Positions 47,831-56,022 of a stretch of DNA of 64,000 nt are shown one piece after another. Made by a program: the position numbers and the translations under genes. The notes below the pieces were generated by a model. That model searched no databases. It saw only the letters and a program-made list of their open reading frames with translations, and was not told the origin of the DNA. Source of the DNA: SHZI01 sp963802215 (GTDB lineage Bacteria > Pseudomonadota > Gammaproteobacteria > Steroidobacterales > GCA-2729495). Every line of letters starts with the position of its first letter. The first letter of the stretch is position 1. Location: positions 2,250,611 through 2,314,610 of the forward strand of contig CAWDHQ010000001.1 of assembly GCA_963802215.1 (NCBI GenBank). Reading direction: 5' to 3'.

Positions 47831-49104
47831 AAGTCGGCCTAGTCGTTGTCCTTTCGCTGATCGTCGGCGCCCTCGCCGCGCACCTCGTGCTGGCCGACAA
47901 CGGCTACGTGCTCGTCAACTTCCGCGGCTACGTCATCGAGACCTCGGTGCCGATCCTGGCGCTGCTGCTGGTACTGGGCTATTCGGCGGTTCGCGTGCTG
48001 GTCCAGGTGTGGCGGGCGCCGCGCAGGCTGGGTGAGGCCTGGGCGCGGGCACGCATCAATTACGCGGGCCGGCAGGCCACCAAGGGTTACATCGCCCTCG
48101 CCGAAGGACGCCTGGCCCGGGGCGAGCGCCTGCTGACCCGTGGCGCGCGCCAGTCGGAAACGCCCCTGCTCAATTACCTGGCTGCCGCCCGAGCCGCCCA
48201 GATGCAGGGCGACCGCAGCCGCCGGGACAGCTGGCTGCGCATGGCCTGCGAGCAGGAGCCGCTCGCGCGGGACGCCGTCCTGCTGACCCAGGCCGAACTG
48301 CAGCTGGAGGACGGCCAGTATGGGGAGGCTCTGGCCAGCCTGAACCGGGTGCGGGAACGCCACCCCACCCACGCCCAGGCCCTGAAGCTGCTGGGCGAGC
48401 TCCACTACCGGCGCAAGGAGTGGCAACCGCTCGCGGAACTGCTTCCGCTGCTCCGTCGGCGCGGCAACGTGCCCGTCGAGATGCTGGACGAGTGGAGCGT
48501 GGACGCCTACGGCGGCATCATGACCAGCGTTCGCCTCGACCGGGTCGCGCTCGACAAGGTCTGGGAGGACATTCCGCGGCACCTGCGCCGGGAACCGCGC
48601 CTCACCCTGACCCGCGCCCAGGCGCTAATCGCCTGCGGCGCCACCGAGGACGCGGAAGCCGAGATTCGCCGGACGCTCAGGGAGGACTGGAGCAAGGCGC
48701 TTATCGACCTCTACGGCGAACTGCCGGTGGCGGATCCTGCCGCGCACCTGAAGCGCATCGAGGCCTGGCTCAAGGAACGGCCCGAAGACGCCGCGCTGCT
48801 CCTCGCCGCCGGCCGGGCGAGCGTGCGCCACCAGCTGTGGGGCAAGGCCCGAAGTTACCTGGAAGCCAGCCTGGCGATCCTCCCGGCGCCGGAAACCTAC
48901 CGGGCGCTCGGGCAGCTCATGGCCCGGGTGGGCGAGGCCCAGTCCGCCTCGAAGGCCTACGAACGGGGTCTCGCGATGACGGCGGGCGCGGGGAATCCTG
49001 AAGCAGCGGCAGCACGGGCAGGCGTCCCTTCCGGCGCTAACCGTGTCCTCACGGTAGCCGGAAGGGATCCCGACCGGGATGCCGCGGGCGACGGAGTGCG
49101 CTAG
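47827..49104 (+). CDS. hemY: HemY-like TPR protein
   Basis: 425 residues. Two N-terminal membrane segments with NGYVLVNFRGYVIETSVP, the HemY_N signature, then TPR-like helical repeats (ARRGERLLTRGARQSET-type, NYLAAARAAQMQGD, LKLLGELHYRRKEW). Function in haem metabolism is not established in the family. The C-terminal Ala/Gly-rich tail is not conserved. Its end overlaps the ParA-like gene convergently by four bases. Confidence 0.88.
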   Translation: MKVGLVVVLSLIVGALAAHLVLADNGYVLVNFRGYVIETSVPILALLLVLGYSAVRVLVQVWRAPRRLGEAWARARINYAGRQATKGYIALAEGRLARGERLLTRGARQSETPLLNYLAAARAAQMQGDRSRRDSWLRMACEQEPLARDAVLLTQAELQLEDGQYGEALASLNRVRERHPTHAQALKLLGELHYRRKEWQPLAELLPLLRRRGNVPVEMLDEWSVDAYGGIMTSVRLDRVALDKVWEDIPRHLRREPRLTLTRAQALIACGATEDAEAEIRRTLREDWSKALIDLYGELPVADPAAHLKRIEAWLKERPEDAALLLAAGRASVRHQLWGKARSYLEASLAILPAPETYRALGQLMARVGEAQSASKAYERGLAMTAGAGNPEAAAARAGVPSGANRVLTVAGRDPDRDAAGDGVR

Positions 49105-49748
49105 GCGGCCTTGGGCTGGCTCTTCTTGCTGTTCAGCCAGCTAACCAGAGGCTTCCACTGCTCCCAGTCCGGCCATGCCAGGTACTCGGGCAATTCATGG
49201 ATGCCAAGGCCCCGGGTATAGGCCCGGACGTAGTTCTGCGCCTCGCGCAGCTTGGTCACGTAGGGCATCTTCAGCTTGCCGAGGTAGTCGTCCAGCTCCT
49301 GGGCGATCAGGGTGACTTCGCGAACCCGGTTGCCGACGACCGCGAGCTTCACTTCCCGGCGCTCGACCTTGCCCACCTCCTGAAGCGCATCGATGAACTT
49401 GCCTGAGGCAACGATATCGATGGTGGACGGCAGCACCGGCACGACGATGGTCTCGGCGTGGCGCACGAGCTCGGTCAGCTCCCGGCCGTGGCAACCCGCC
49501 GGCGCGTCGATGACCACAACGTCCGTGTTGCGCGGGACCGGGCGGAAACCGTCGTTGAAGCCGGCCACCCCGGTGATGGGGGGTCGGTTCTCGGGCCGGC
49601 GCTGGAGCCAGTCGAGGCTCGATGCCTGGTGGTCGTAATCCACCAGGGTGACCCGTTCATCGCGCGTGGCGTAGTAGGCCGCCAGGCTGGTGGCGATCGT
49701 GCTCTTCCCGCAGCCACCTTTGGAATTGAGGACCAGGATGTGACGCAT
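49101..49748 (-). CDS. ParA/MinD-family ATPase
   Basis: 215 residues. Deviant Walker A NSKGGCGKSTIATSLA, VTLVDYDHQASSLDWL and VVVIDAPAGCHGREL are those of ParA-type positioning ATPases. No ParB partner is nearby, so it may position a cellular structure rather than DNA. It stands alone, convergent with hemY. Confidence 0.85.
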   Translation of the reverse strand: MRHILVLNSKGGCGKSTIATSLAAYYATRDERVTLVDYDHQASSLDWLQRRPENRPPITGVAGFNDGFRPVPRNTDVVVIDAPAGCHGRELTELVRHAETIVVPVLPSTIDIVASGKFIDALQEVGKVERREVKLAVVGNRVREVTLIAQELDDYLGKLKMPYVTKLREAQNYVRAYTRGLGIHELPEYLAWPDWEQWKPLVSWLNSKKSQPKAA

Positions 49749-49919
49749 GAATCAGCTGCCCTTGCTTGTTTTGGTGCCCTGTTTTTTCGGGGTTGGCGTC
49801 CCGCGTCGAGCGCAGGACGCGTAACCTTAACGGCCGGTTTGACAAAAGTCCACGAGCGCGGCTCGCCGCTATACTTCACGACCTGGTTCAGCTCCGGATG
49901 ACGGCAAAGTTCCTGCAAA

Positions 49920-50741
49920 GTGACGCACGTTCCATTCACCAAGATGCACGGCCTCGGCAACGACTTCGTGCTGATCAGGGGCGACGGGCTCGCCCTGCCG
50001 GCGCCGGAGCGTATCCGCCAGCTCGCCGACCGCCACCGGGGCATCGGCTTCGACCAGCTGCTGTGGCTCGAGTCGCCAAGGCATGGTGGTGACGACGTGC
50101 ACTACCGGATCTTCAACACCGACGGCACCGAAGCCGAGCAATGCGGGAACGGTGCGCGGTGCATCGCACGCCTGATCGCCAGGCCCGGTCAGCAGGAACT
50201 GCGCCTTGGCTACGGCGGCGGCTCCGTTCTCGCCCTCATCGAGAGCGACGATGCGGTTGCGGTCGAAATGGCGGTGCCGGAATTCCGTCCGGCGGCTATC
50301 CCGTTCAAGGCGACGGAGCAGGCCCTGAAGTACGATCTGGCGCTGGGTGACGACCGTGTCGGTGCCGGCGTGGTGTCGATGGGAAATCCGCACGCCGTGA
50401 TTCTCGTCGCCGACGTGGACGCAGCGCCCGTTGAACAGATTGGCCAGCGCCTCGAGCGTCATGAGCGCTTTCCGAACCGTGCTAACATCGGTTTCATGCA
50501 GGTACTCGCGCCGGACCGCATCCGGTTGCGGGTTTTCGAGCGCGGCGTGGGGGAAACGTCAGCCTGCGGGACCGGAGCCTGCGCGGCAGTGGTTATTGGC
50601 CGCACGTGGAGCCTGCTGGATGCGCAGGTGACCGTCGAATTGCCCGGCGGCGCCCTGCGGGTCCGATGGGAAGGGCCGGGTCACCCCGTGTGGATGACCG
50701 GCGAGGCAGTCACTGTGTTCGAGGGAACGATCCAGTTATGA
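49920..50741 (+). CDS. dapF: diaminopimelate epimerase
   Basis: Interconverts LL- and meso-diaminopimelate for lysine and peptidoglycan. 273 residues; both catalytic cysteines are present, in AEQCGNGARC and in TSACGTGACA, with FTKMHGLGNDFVLI at the start and GVVSMGNPHAV in the middle. GTG start. Overlaps the DUF484 gene by ATGA. lysA, a frequent neighbour, is absent. Confidence 0.95.
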   Translation: MTHVPFTKMHGLGNDFVLIRGDGLALPAPERIRQLADRHRGIGFDQLLWLESPRHGGDDVHYRIFNTDGTEAEQCGNGARCIARLIARPGQQELRLGYGGGSVLALIESDDAVAVEMAVPEFRPAAIPFKATEQALKYDLALGDDRVGAGVVSMGNPHAVILVADVDAAPVEQIGQRLERHERFPNRANIGFMQVLAPDRIRLRVFERGVGETSACGTGACAAVVIGRTWSLLDAQVTVELPGGALRVRWEGPGHPVWMTGEAVTVFEGTIQL

Positions 50742-51448
50742 GCACGCTGAAGCAGCAGCACGTCGCGGAGACCACCCTCACTGAAGACAGCATTGCTGAC
50801 TACCTCCAGGCCAATCCCGATTTCTTCGAGCGCCATTCGGCCCTGCTGAACAGCCTCAGGCTGCCCCACGACGCGGGCGGGCCAGCGGTTTCCCTGGTGG
50901 AGCGGCAGGTGCTGGTCCTTCGCCAGAAGAACCTCAAGCTCGAGCGCAAGCTCAAGGACCTCCTGGACGTCGCCCGGAGCAATGACGCCCTGGCAGCCCG
51001 CATTCATGCGCTGGCCATGCTGATGCTGGCGGCTCCGGACCAGGCCGGCGTGGTGCAGGTGCTGGAGTCCCAGCTCCGGATTTCCTTCAACGCCGACCAG
51101 TCGGTGCTGGTGGTCTTCGAGGACCCGGCGGGTGGCGAGGCCACCGGTCGCTTCCTGCGGGTGGTGGGCCGGGACGATCCCGCCATTGCCTCCTTCAGGA
51201 CCTTCCTGCAATCCAATGCCCCGCGCTGCGGCCAGGTGCGGGATGCCCAGCGGGACTTCCTCTTTGGCGCGGGCAACGTGGAGATCGGTTCCGTGGCGCT
51301 GGTCCCCCTCGGGCAGAAGTCCGAGCTGGGCTTCCTCGCCGTGGGCAGCCGGGATTCCGACCACTTCCACCCGGGCATGAGCATCGATTTTCTGGCGCGC
51401 CTCGGCGAACTCGTCAGTTGTGCCCTGCGGACCCGAGCCGCCGCCTGA
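50738..51448 (+). CDS. DUF484 (GAF-like) protein
   Basis: 236 residues. IADYLQANPDFFERHSALLN and SLVERQVLVLRQKN are DUF484 hallmarks; a GAF-like domain follows with LVPLGQKSELGFLAVGSRDSD. Function unknown; nearly always between dapF and xerC. Start overlaps the dapF stop. Confidence 0.9.
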   Translation: MSTLKQQHVAETTLTEDSIADYLQANPDFFERHSALLNSLRLPHDAGGPAVSLVERQVLVLRQKNLKLERKLKDLLDVARSNDALAARIHALAMLMLAAPDQAGVVQVLESQLRISFNADQSVLVVFEDPAGGEATGRFLRVVGRDDPAIASFRTFLQSNAPRCGQVRDAQRDFLFGAGNVEIGSVALVPLGQKSELGFLAVGSRDSDHFHPGMSIDFLARLGELVSCALRTRAAA

Positions 51449-51472
51449 TTCCCCGCCGAAAGGCCCCCGCGA

Positions 51473-52378
51473 ATGGATGCGCGGCACTGGCAAACCGCTG
51501 AACGCTTCCTCGAGCACCTGAAGCTCGAGCGGCGGCTGTCCGACAACACGGCAAAGAGCTACCGCCGAGACCTGGTCTGCCTCGCCGAATTCTGCGACCG
51601 CCACGAGATCCCCGCCTTCACGGAGCTGCGCTCCCATCACCTGCGGCGCTTCGCGGCCGTCAGCCACGCGGGCGGGCTGTCGCCCCGGAGCATCCAGCGG
51701 CGCCTGTCAGGCGCGCGCAGCCTCATGAACTACCTGATCCGGGAGGGCCAGCTGAAGAGCAATCCCGGGGCCGACGTGTCGGCGCCCCAGGCGCCCCGCA
51801 AACTGCCGAACACCCTCGACGTGGACCAGATGGCCCAGCTGCTGAAGATCGAGGGCGAGGAGCCCGAGACCGTCCGGGACCGGGCCATGCTGGAGCTGCT
51901 CTACTCATCCGGGCTGCGGCTCGCCGAGCTGGTGGGCCTGGACCTGGGCGCCGTGGACCTGGCGGATGGAACCGTTCGCGTCACCGGCAAGGGAAACAAG
52001 ACCCGCATCGTGCCGGTCGGGCGCCATGCCCGGACCGAGATAGCTGCCTGGCAGAAGGTGCGGGTGCAAATGGCGCGCAATGAGGAACGGGCGCTGTTCG
52101 TCGGACCCCGGGGCAACCGGATCAGCCCGCGCACGGTGCAGATGCGGGTCCAGTACTGGGCCCTTCGGGCCGGCGTGTCCCAGCGAGTCTACCCCCACCT
52201 GTTCCGGCACAGCTTCGCGACACACCTGCTGGAGTCCAGCAGCGACCTGCGGAGCGTCCAGGAGATGCTGGGCCACGCGGACATCAGCACGACCCAGATT
52301 TACACCCACCTGAACTTCCAGCACCTGGCGCAGGTGTACGACAAGGCCCACCCCCGGGCACGCCTGAAAAAACGGTAG
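51473..52378 (+). CDS. xerC: tyrosine recombinase XerC
   Basis: Resolves chromosome dimers at dif with XerD. 301 residues; catalytic Arg in YSSGLRLAELVGLD, Lys in VTGKGNKTR, HxxR in HLFRHSFATHLLE, His in LGHADISTT and Tyr in QIYTHLNF. Context dapF-DUF484 assigns it as XerC, not XerD or an island integrase. Its stop TAG overlaps the ribosome site of the next gene. Confidence 0.94.
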   Translation: MDARHWQTAERFLEHLKLERRLSDNTAKSYRRDLVCLAEFCDRHEIPAFTELRSHHLRRFAAVSHAGGLSPRSIQRRLSGARSLMNYLIREGQLKSNPGADVSAPQAPRKLPNTLDVDQMAQLLKIEGEEPETVRDRAMLELLYSSGLRLAELVGLDLGAVDLADGTVRVTGKGNKTRIVPVGRHARTEIAAWQKVRVQMARNEERALFVGPRGNRISPRTVQMRVQYWALRAGVSQRVYPHLFRHSFATHLLESSSDLRSVQEMLGHADISTTQIYTHLNFQHLAQVYDKAHPRARLKKR

Positions 52379-52383
52379 GAGCT

Positions 52384-52875
52384 ATGCAAATGCAGCAACG
52401 TCTGTTCCCGCTCATCGCTGCCCTGGCCATGTTGGCCACACCACTGGTCGCCAGCGCCAACGATGGCGGTGGCCCACCCCCCATGCCGCGCCAGGAGGTC
52501 TGCAAGGACAACCCCGGAAAGTGCGACGATGCCCGCGCGAAGCGCCAGGAATTCTGCAAGGCCAATCCGGAGAAGTGCGCGCAGCAGCGCGAGCAGATGA
52601 AGGCAAAGAAGGCAGAGCGTCAGCAGTTCTGCAAGGACAATCCCGACACCTGCAAGGAACAGCGGGAACAGGTGAAGCAGAAGCGGGCTGAGCGCCAGGA
52701 GTTCTGCCAGGCTAACCCGCAAAAGTGCGAGGAACAACGTGCGCAGATGCAGGCCAAGCGGGCCGAGCTGGAGGCCAGGTGCAAGGCCGATCCCGAAAAG
52801 TGTGACGAGATGAAGGCCGAGGCCCGGGACAAAATGAGGGGCCGGATGGGTGGGCCACCGCCCAAGGCCGACTGA
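52384..52875 (+). CDS. exported cysteine-pair repeat protein
   Basis: 163 residues with a signal peptide ending near VASAND. Five cysteine pairs of form CX6C lie at 40/47, 58/65, 83/90, 108/115 and 133/140, each as C-K-x-N/D-P-x-x-C, joined by charged helices (EQREQMKAKKAERQQF type). The spacing is 25 residues three times and 18 once. I do not know this family. It could fold into disulfide-stapled helices or bind metal. It is six bases after xerC with GGAG ahead, and a terminator follows. Confidence 0.8.
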   Translation: MQMQQRLFPLIAALAMLATPLVASANDGGGPPPMPRQEVCKDNPGKCDDARAKRQEFCKANPEKCAQQREQMKAKKAERQQFCKDNPDTCKEQREQVKQKRAERQEFCQANPQKCEEQRAQMQAKRAELEARCKADPEKCDEMKAEARDKMRGRMGGPPPKAD

Positions 52876-52888
52876 CACCCTTGAACGA

Positions 52889-52924
52889 GGGGGAATTGAG
52901 GCATGTCCCCAATTCCCCCCTTTT
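52889..52924 (+). terminator. intrinsic terminator
   Basis: GGGGGAATTG and CAATTCCCCC pair around AGGCATGTCCC, followed by TTTT. The loop shares AGGCATGTCCCC with the palindrome at 57627. Confidence 0.7.
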
Positions 52925-52985
52925 CATTTCCCGGGGCGCCCCCAGATAGAATATCGGCCAAAGAACCCTGAAGAAGCAGGCGTCC

Positions 52986-53519
52986 ATGCAGCAATTCGAC
53001 GGCACCACCATCGTTTCCGTGCGCCGCAACGGCTCCGTTGCCGTGGGCGGTGACGGGCAGGTCACCCTTGGCAACACCATCATGAAGGGCAATGCCCGCA
53101 AGGTCCGGCGGCTGGCCGACGGGCGGGTCCTGGCGGGGTTTGCGGGCGGCACGGCCGACGCCTTCACGCTGTTCGAGCTCTTCGAGGGCAAGCTCACCCA
53201 GTACGGCAACCTGAGCCGTGCCGCCATCGAGCTGGCCAAGGAGTGGCGCACCGACCGGCGCCTGCGGCGCCTGGAAGCCCTGCTCTGCGTGGCCGACCGG
53301 GAGAAGTCCCTGATCATCTCCGGCAACGGCGACGTGATCGAGCCGGAGGACGACCTGATGGCCATCGGCTCCGGCGGACCATTCGCCCAGGCGGCAGCCC
53401 GCGCGCTGCTGGAGAACTCGGAACTGTCCGCCGAGCAGATCGTCCGGAAGAGCCTGGGGATCGCCGGGAAGATCTGCATCTACACCAACCAGCACATCAC
53501 CATTGAAACTCTCGCGTAG
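52986..53519 (+). CDS. hslV: ATP-dependent protease subunit HslV
   Basis: Proteasome-like peptidase of the HslVU complex, 177 residues. The catalytic Thr is exposed after removal of MQQFDG (GTTIVSVRRNG); GDGQVTLGNTIMKGNARKVR and GSGGPFAQAAARALLEN are family strings. hslU follows after a REP-like palindrome that begins at the hslV stop codon. Confidence 0.95.
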   Translation: MQQFDGTTIVSVRRNGSVAVGGDGQVTLGNTIMKGNARKVRRLADGRVLAGFAGGTADAFTLFELFEGKLTQYGNLSRAAIELAKEWRTDRRLRRLEALLCVADREKSLIISGNGDVIEPEDDLMAIGSGGPFAQAAARALLENSELSAEQIVRKSLGIAGKICIYTNQHITIETLA

Positions 53520-53569
53520 GAGCGGCTTCAGCCGCGATCAGATTTGGTCGCGGCGGTCGCCGCTCCTAC
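53516..53569. repeat. REP-like palindrome between hslV and hslU
   Basis: GTAGGAGCGGCTTCAGCCGCGA and TCGCGGCGGTCGCCGCTCCTAC, partly mismatched. The hslV stop TAG is its second to fourth base. Confidence 0.8.
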
Positions 53570-53587
53570 AGCGTCGGAAGAAATCCC

Positions 53588-54916
53588 ATGTCCCAGATGA
53601 CCCCCCGTGAAATCGTCCAGGAGCTGGACAAGTACATCGTCGGCCAGGACGACGCGAAGCGCGCCGTGGCCATCGCCCTCCGCAACCGCTGGCGGCGCAT
53701 GCAGGTGGGCGAGCCCCTGCAGAGCGAGATCACGCCGAAGAACATCCTGATGATCGGCCCCACGGGCGTGGGCAAGACGGAGATTGCCCGCCGCCTGGCG
53801 CGCCTGGCCCAGGCGCCCTTCATCAAGGTGGAAGCCACCAAGTTCACCGAGGTGGGCTACGTGGGCCGGGAAGTGGACAGCATCATCAAGGACCTGATGG
53901 ATGCCGCGGTGAAACTGACCCGGGAGCGCGAGACCCAGAAGGTCCGCCACCGTGCGGAGGACGCCGCCGAGGAGAAGGTGCTGGACGCCCTGCTGCCGCC
54001 ACCCTCCGCCGGCTTCACCTCACCCCAGGAATCCCGCAACTCCGAAACCCGGCAGAAATTCCGGAAGATGCTTCGCGAGGGCAAGCTGGACGACAAGGAA
54101 ATCGAGGTGGACGTTGCCGCGGTACCCATGGGCGTAGAAATCATGGCCCCGCCCGGGATGGAGGAGATGTCCAGCCAGCTGCAGAGCCTGTTCCAGAACA
54201 TGGGTGCGGGCCGCCGCAAGTCCCGCAAGCTCAAGGTGAAGGAAGCCTTCCGCCTGCTGACCGACGAGGAGGCCGGCCGCCTGGTCAACGAGGAGGACCT
54301 GAAGTCGGCCGCTCTCGAGAACGTGGAACAGAACGGCATCGTCTTCATCGACGAGATCGACAAGGTCGCCCGCCGCGGGGAGACCCACGGGGCCGACGTG
54401 TCCCGCGAAGGCGTGCAGCGGGACCTGCTGCCGCTGGTGGAGGGCTGCACCGTCAGCACCAAGTACGGCATGGTGAAGACCGACCACATCCTCTTCATCG
54501 CCTCGGGCGCGTTCCACGCGTCGAAGCCCTCCGACCTGATCCCGGAGCTCCAGGGCCGCTTCCCGATCCGCGTGGAGCTGGACGCCCTGACCACCGAGGA
54601 CTTCGTCCGCATCCTCACCGAGCCCGACGCCTCGCTCACGCGGCAGTACGTCGCGCTGATGGCCACGGAGGGCGTAGCCATCGAATTCGCCGAGACCGGC
54701 GTGCGCCGCCTGGCAGAGATCGCCTTCCACGTGAACAGCGAGCAGGAGAACATCGGCGCCCGGCGGCTGCACACCGTCATGGAACGCCTGCTGGAAACCG
54801 TGTCGTTCGAGGCCGCGGACCAGGGCGGCAGGCACCTGACGGTGGACGCGGCCTACGTGGAGGCGCAACTGGGTAGCCTGGTCAAGGACCAGGACCTGAG
54901 CCGCTACATCCTGTAG
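53588..54916 (+). CDS. hslU: HslU ATPase/unfoldase
   Basis: AAA+ unfoldase feeding HslV, 442 residues. Walker A GPTGVGKTEIARRLA near residue 60, GYVGREVDSIIKDL pore region, an I domain (about 110-230), Walker B IVFIDEIDKVA, and the C-terminal DLSRYIL that docks into HslV. GGAAGAAA precedes the ATG. Its stop lies in a half REP-like element. Confidence 0.96.
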   Translation: MSQMTPREIVQELDKYIVGQDDAKRAVAIALRNRWRRMQVGEPLQSEITPKNILMIGPTGVGKTEIARRLARLAQAPFIKVEATKFTEVGYVGREVDSIIKDLMDAAVKLTRERETQKVRHRAEDAAEEKVLDALLPPPSAGFTSPQESRNSETRQKFRKMLREGKLDDKEIEVDVAAVPMGVEIMAPPGMEEMSSQLQSLFQNMGAGRRKSRKLKVKEAFRLLTDEEAGRLVNEEDLKSAALENVEQNGIVFIDEIDKVARRGETHGADVSREGVQRDLLPLVEGCTVSTKYGMVKTDHILFIASGAFHASKPSDLIPELQGRFPIRVELDALTTEDFVRILTEPDASLTRQYVALMATEGVAIEFAETGVRRLAEIAFHVNSEQENIGARRLHTVMERLLETVSFEAADQGGRHLTVDAAYVEAQLGSLVKDQDLSRYIL

Positions 54917-54934
54917 GAGCCCATTCATGCGCGA
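54913..54934. repeat. REP-like element, single arm
   Basis: Starts GTAGGAGCCCATTCATG and contains the hslU stop TAG. No second arm nearby. Confidence 0.55.
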
Positions 54935-55020
54935 TACGCCCGTCCGGACAAAGCCCGGATCGGGTCCTAGATCCTCGCCATCCCTGCCGGGATGTCGCGC
55001 TGACCATCCGGAGAACGCTC

Positions 55021-55980
55021 ATGTCCAAGACCAGCCCGCCGGATTCGAGGCCGACGATTCCGCCGCCGGCCCAGCCGCTCACGCGGCGCGAACCATTGCC
55101 CTGGCAGCGGCCCAAGGATGTCGAGGACGATGCCGGGGCGCCGGCGCGGCTCCAGGCCATCCTCACCAGCCCGAGCTACTGCGAGGCGGACGGGGACGTC
55201 GACTTCCTGCAGCTGGAGGAGACCCGGGGCGTTCGACTCCAGATCGACTACGCCAAGCCTGAGATGCTCCTCAGGAAGCACGGGATCACCCACACCATCG
55301 TGGTCTTCGGCAGCACGCGAATCACCGAGCCGGCGGCTGCGCAGCGGGCACTCGACGCGCGGCGGGCGGACTGCGCGGCGCATCCCGGCGATCCCGAGCA
55401 ACAGCGCCGGTTGCGCATTGCCGAGCGTATCCTGGCCAAGAGCCGCTACTACGACGTGGCGCGGGAATTCGGCCAGCTGGTGGCGCGGGCCGACCGGGGG
55501 GACCACGGCTCCCATCTCGTGGTCCTGACGGGTGGCGGCCCCGGAATCATGGAGGCTGCGAACCGCGGGGCATTCGATGCTGGCGCCAAATCCGTCGGCC
55601 TGAACATCCGGCTGCCCCACGAGCAATACCCGAACCCCTACATCACCCCGGACCTCTGCATGCGCTTCCACTACTTTGCCCTGCGCAAGCTGCACTTCCT
55701 GCTGCGGGCGCGGGCACTCGTCGCCTTCCCGGGCGGCTACGGCACCATGGATGAGCTGTTCGAGACCCTCACATTGGTGCAGACGCGCAAGATCAGGCCC
55801 GTCCCGGTCGTGCTCGTGGGCCGGGAGTTCTGGCAGGGGGCATTCGATCCGGAATTCCTCGTCGAGGAAGGCGTCATCGATCCGGAAGACCTGGAACTTT
55901 TCTGGTACGCCGAGTCCGCCGGGGAGATCTGGAACGGGATCCAGCGCTGGTACGGGGAGAACGGCGAGCCGCTGGTCTGA
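55021..55980 (+). CDS. LOG-family protein
   Basis: 319 residues. LVVLTGGGPGIMEAANRGAF and VAFPGGYGTMDELFE are the LOG/lysine decarboxylase-like signatures; some members release free cytokinin or hydrolyse AMP, others are unknown. It is the longer TIGR00730-like type with about 120 extra N-terminal residues. Activity unproven. Confidence 0.82.
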   Translation: MSKTSPPDSRPTIPPPAQPLTRREPLPWQRPKDVEDDAGAPARLQAILTSPSYCEADGDVDFLQLEETRGVRLQIDYAKPEMLLRKHGITHTIVVFGSTRITEPAAAQRALDARRADCAAHPGDPEQQRRLRIAERILAKSRYYDVAREFGQLVARADRGDHGSHLVVLTGGGPGIMEAANRGAFDAGAKSVGLNIRLPHEQYPNPYITPDLCMRFHYFALRKLHFLLRARALVAFPGGYGTMDELFETLTLVQTRKIRPVPVVLVGREFWQGAFDPEFLVEEGVIDPEDLELFWYAESAGEIWNGIQRWYGENGEPLV

Positions 55981-56022
55981 CTATGGTCCATCATGGCCGC
56001 TGCAGTTCACGGGAGAGTTGCC

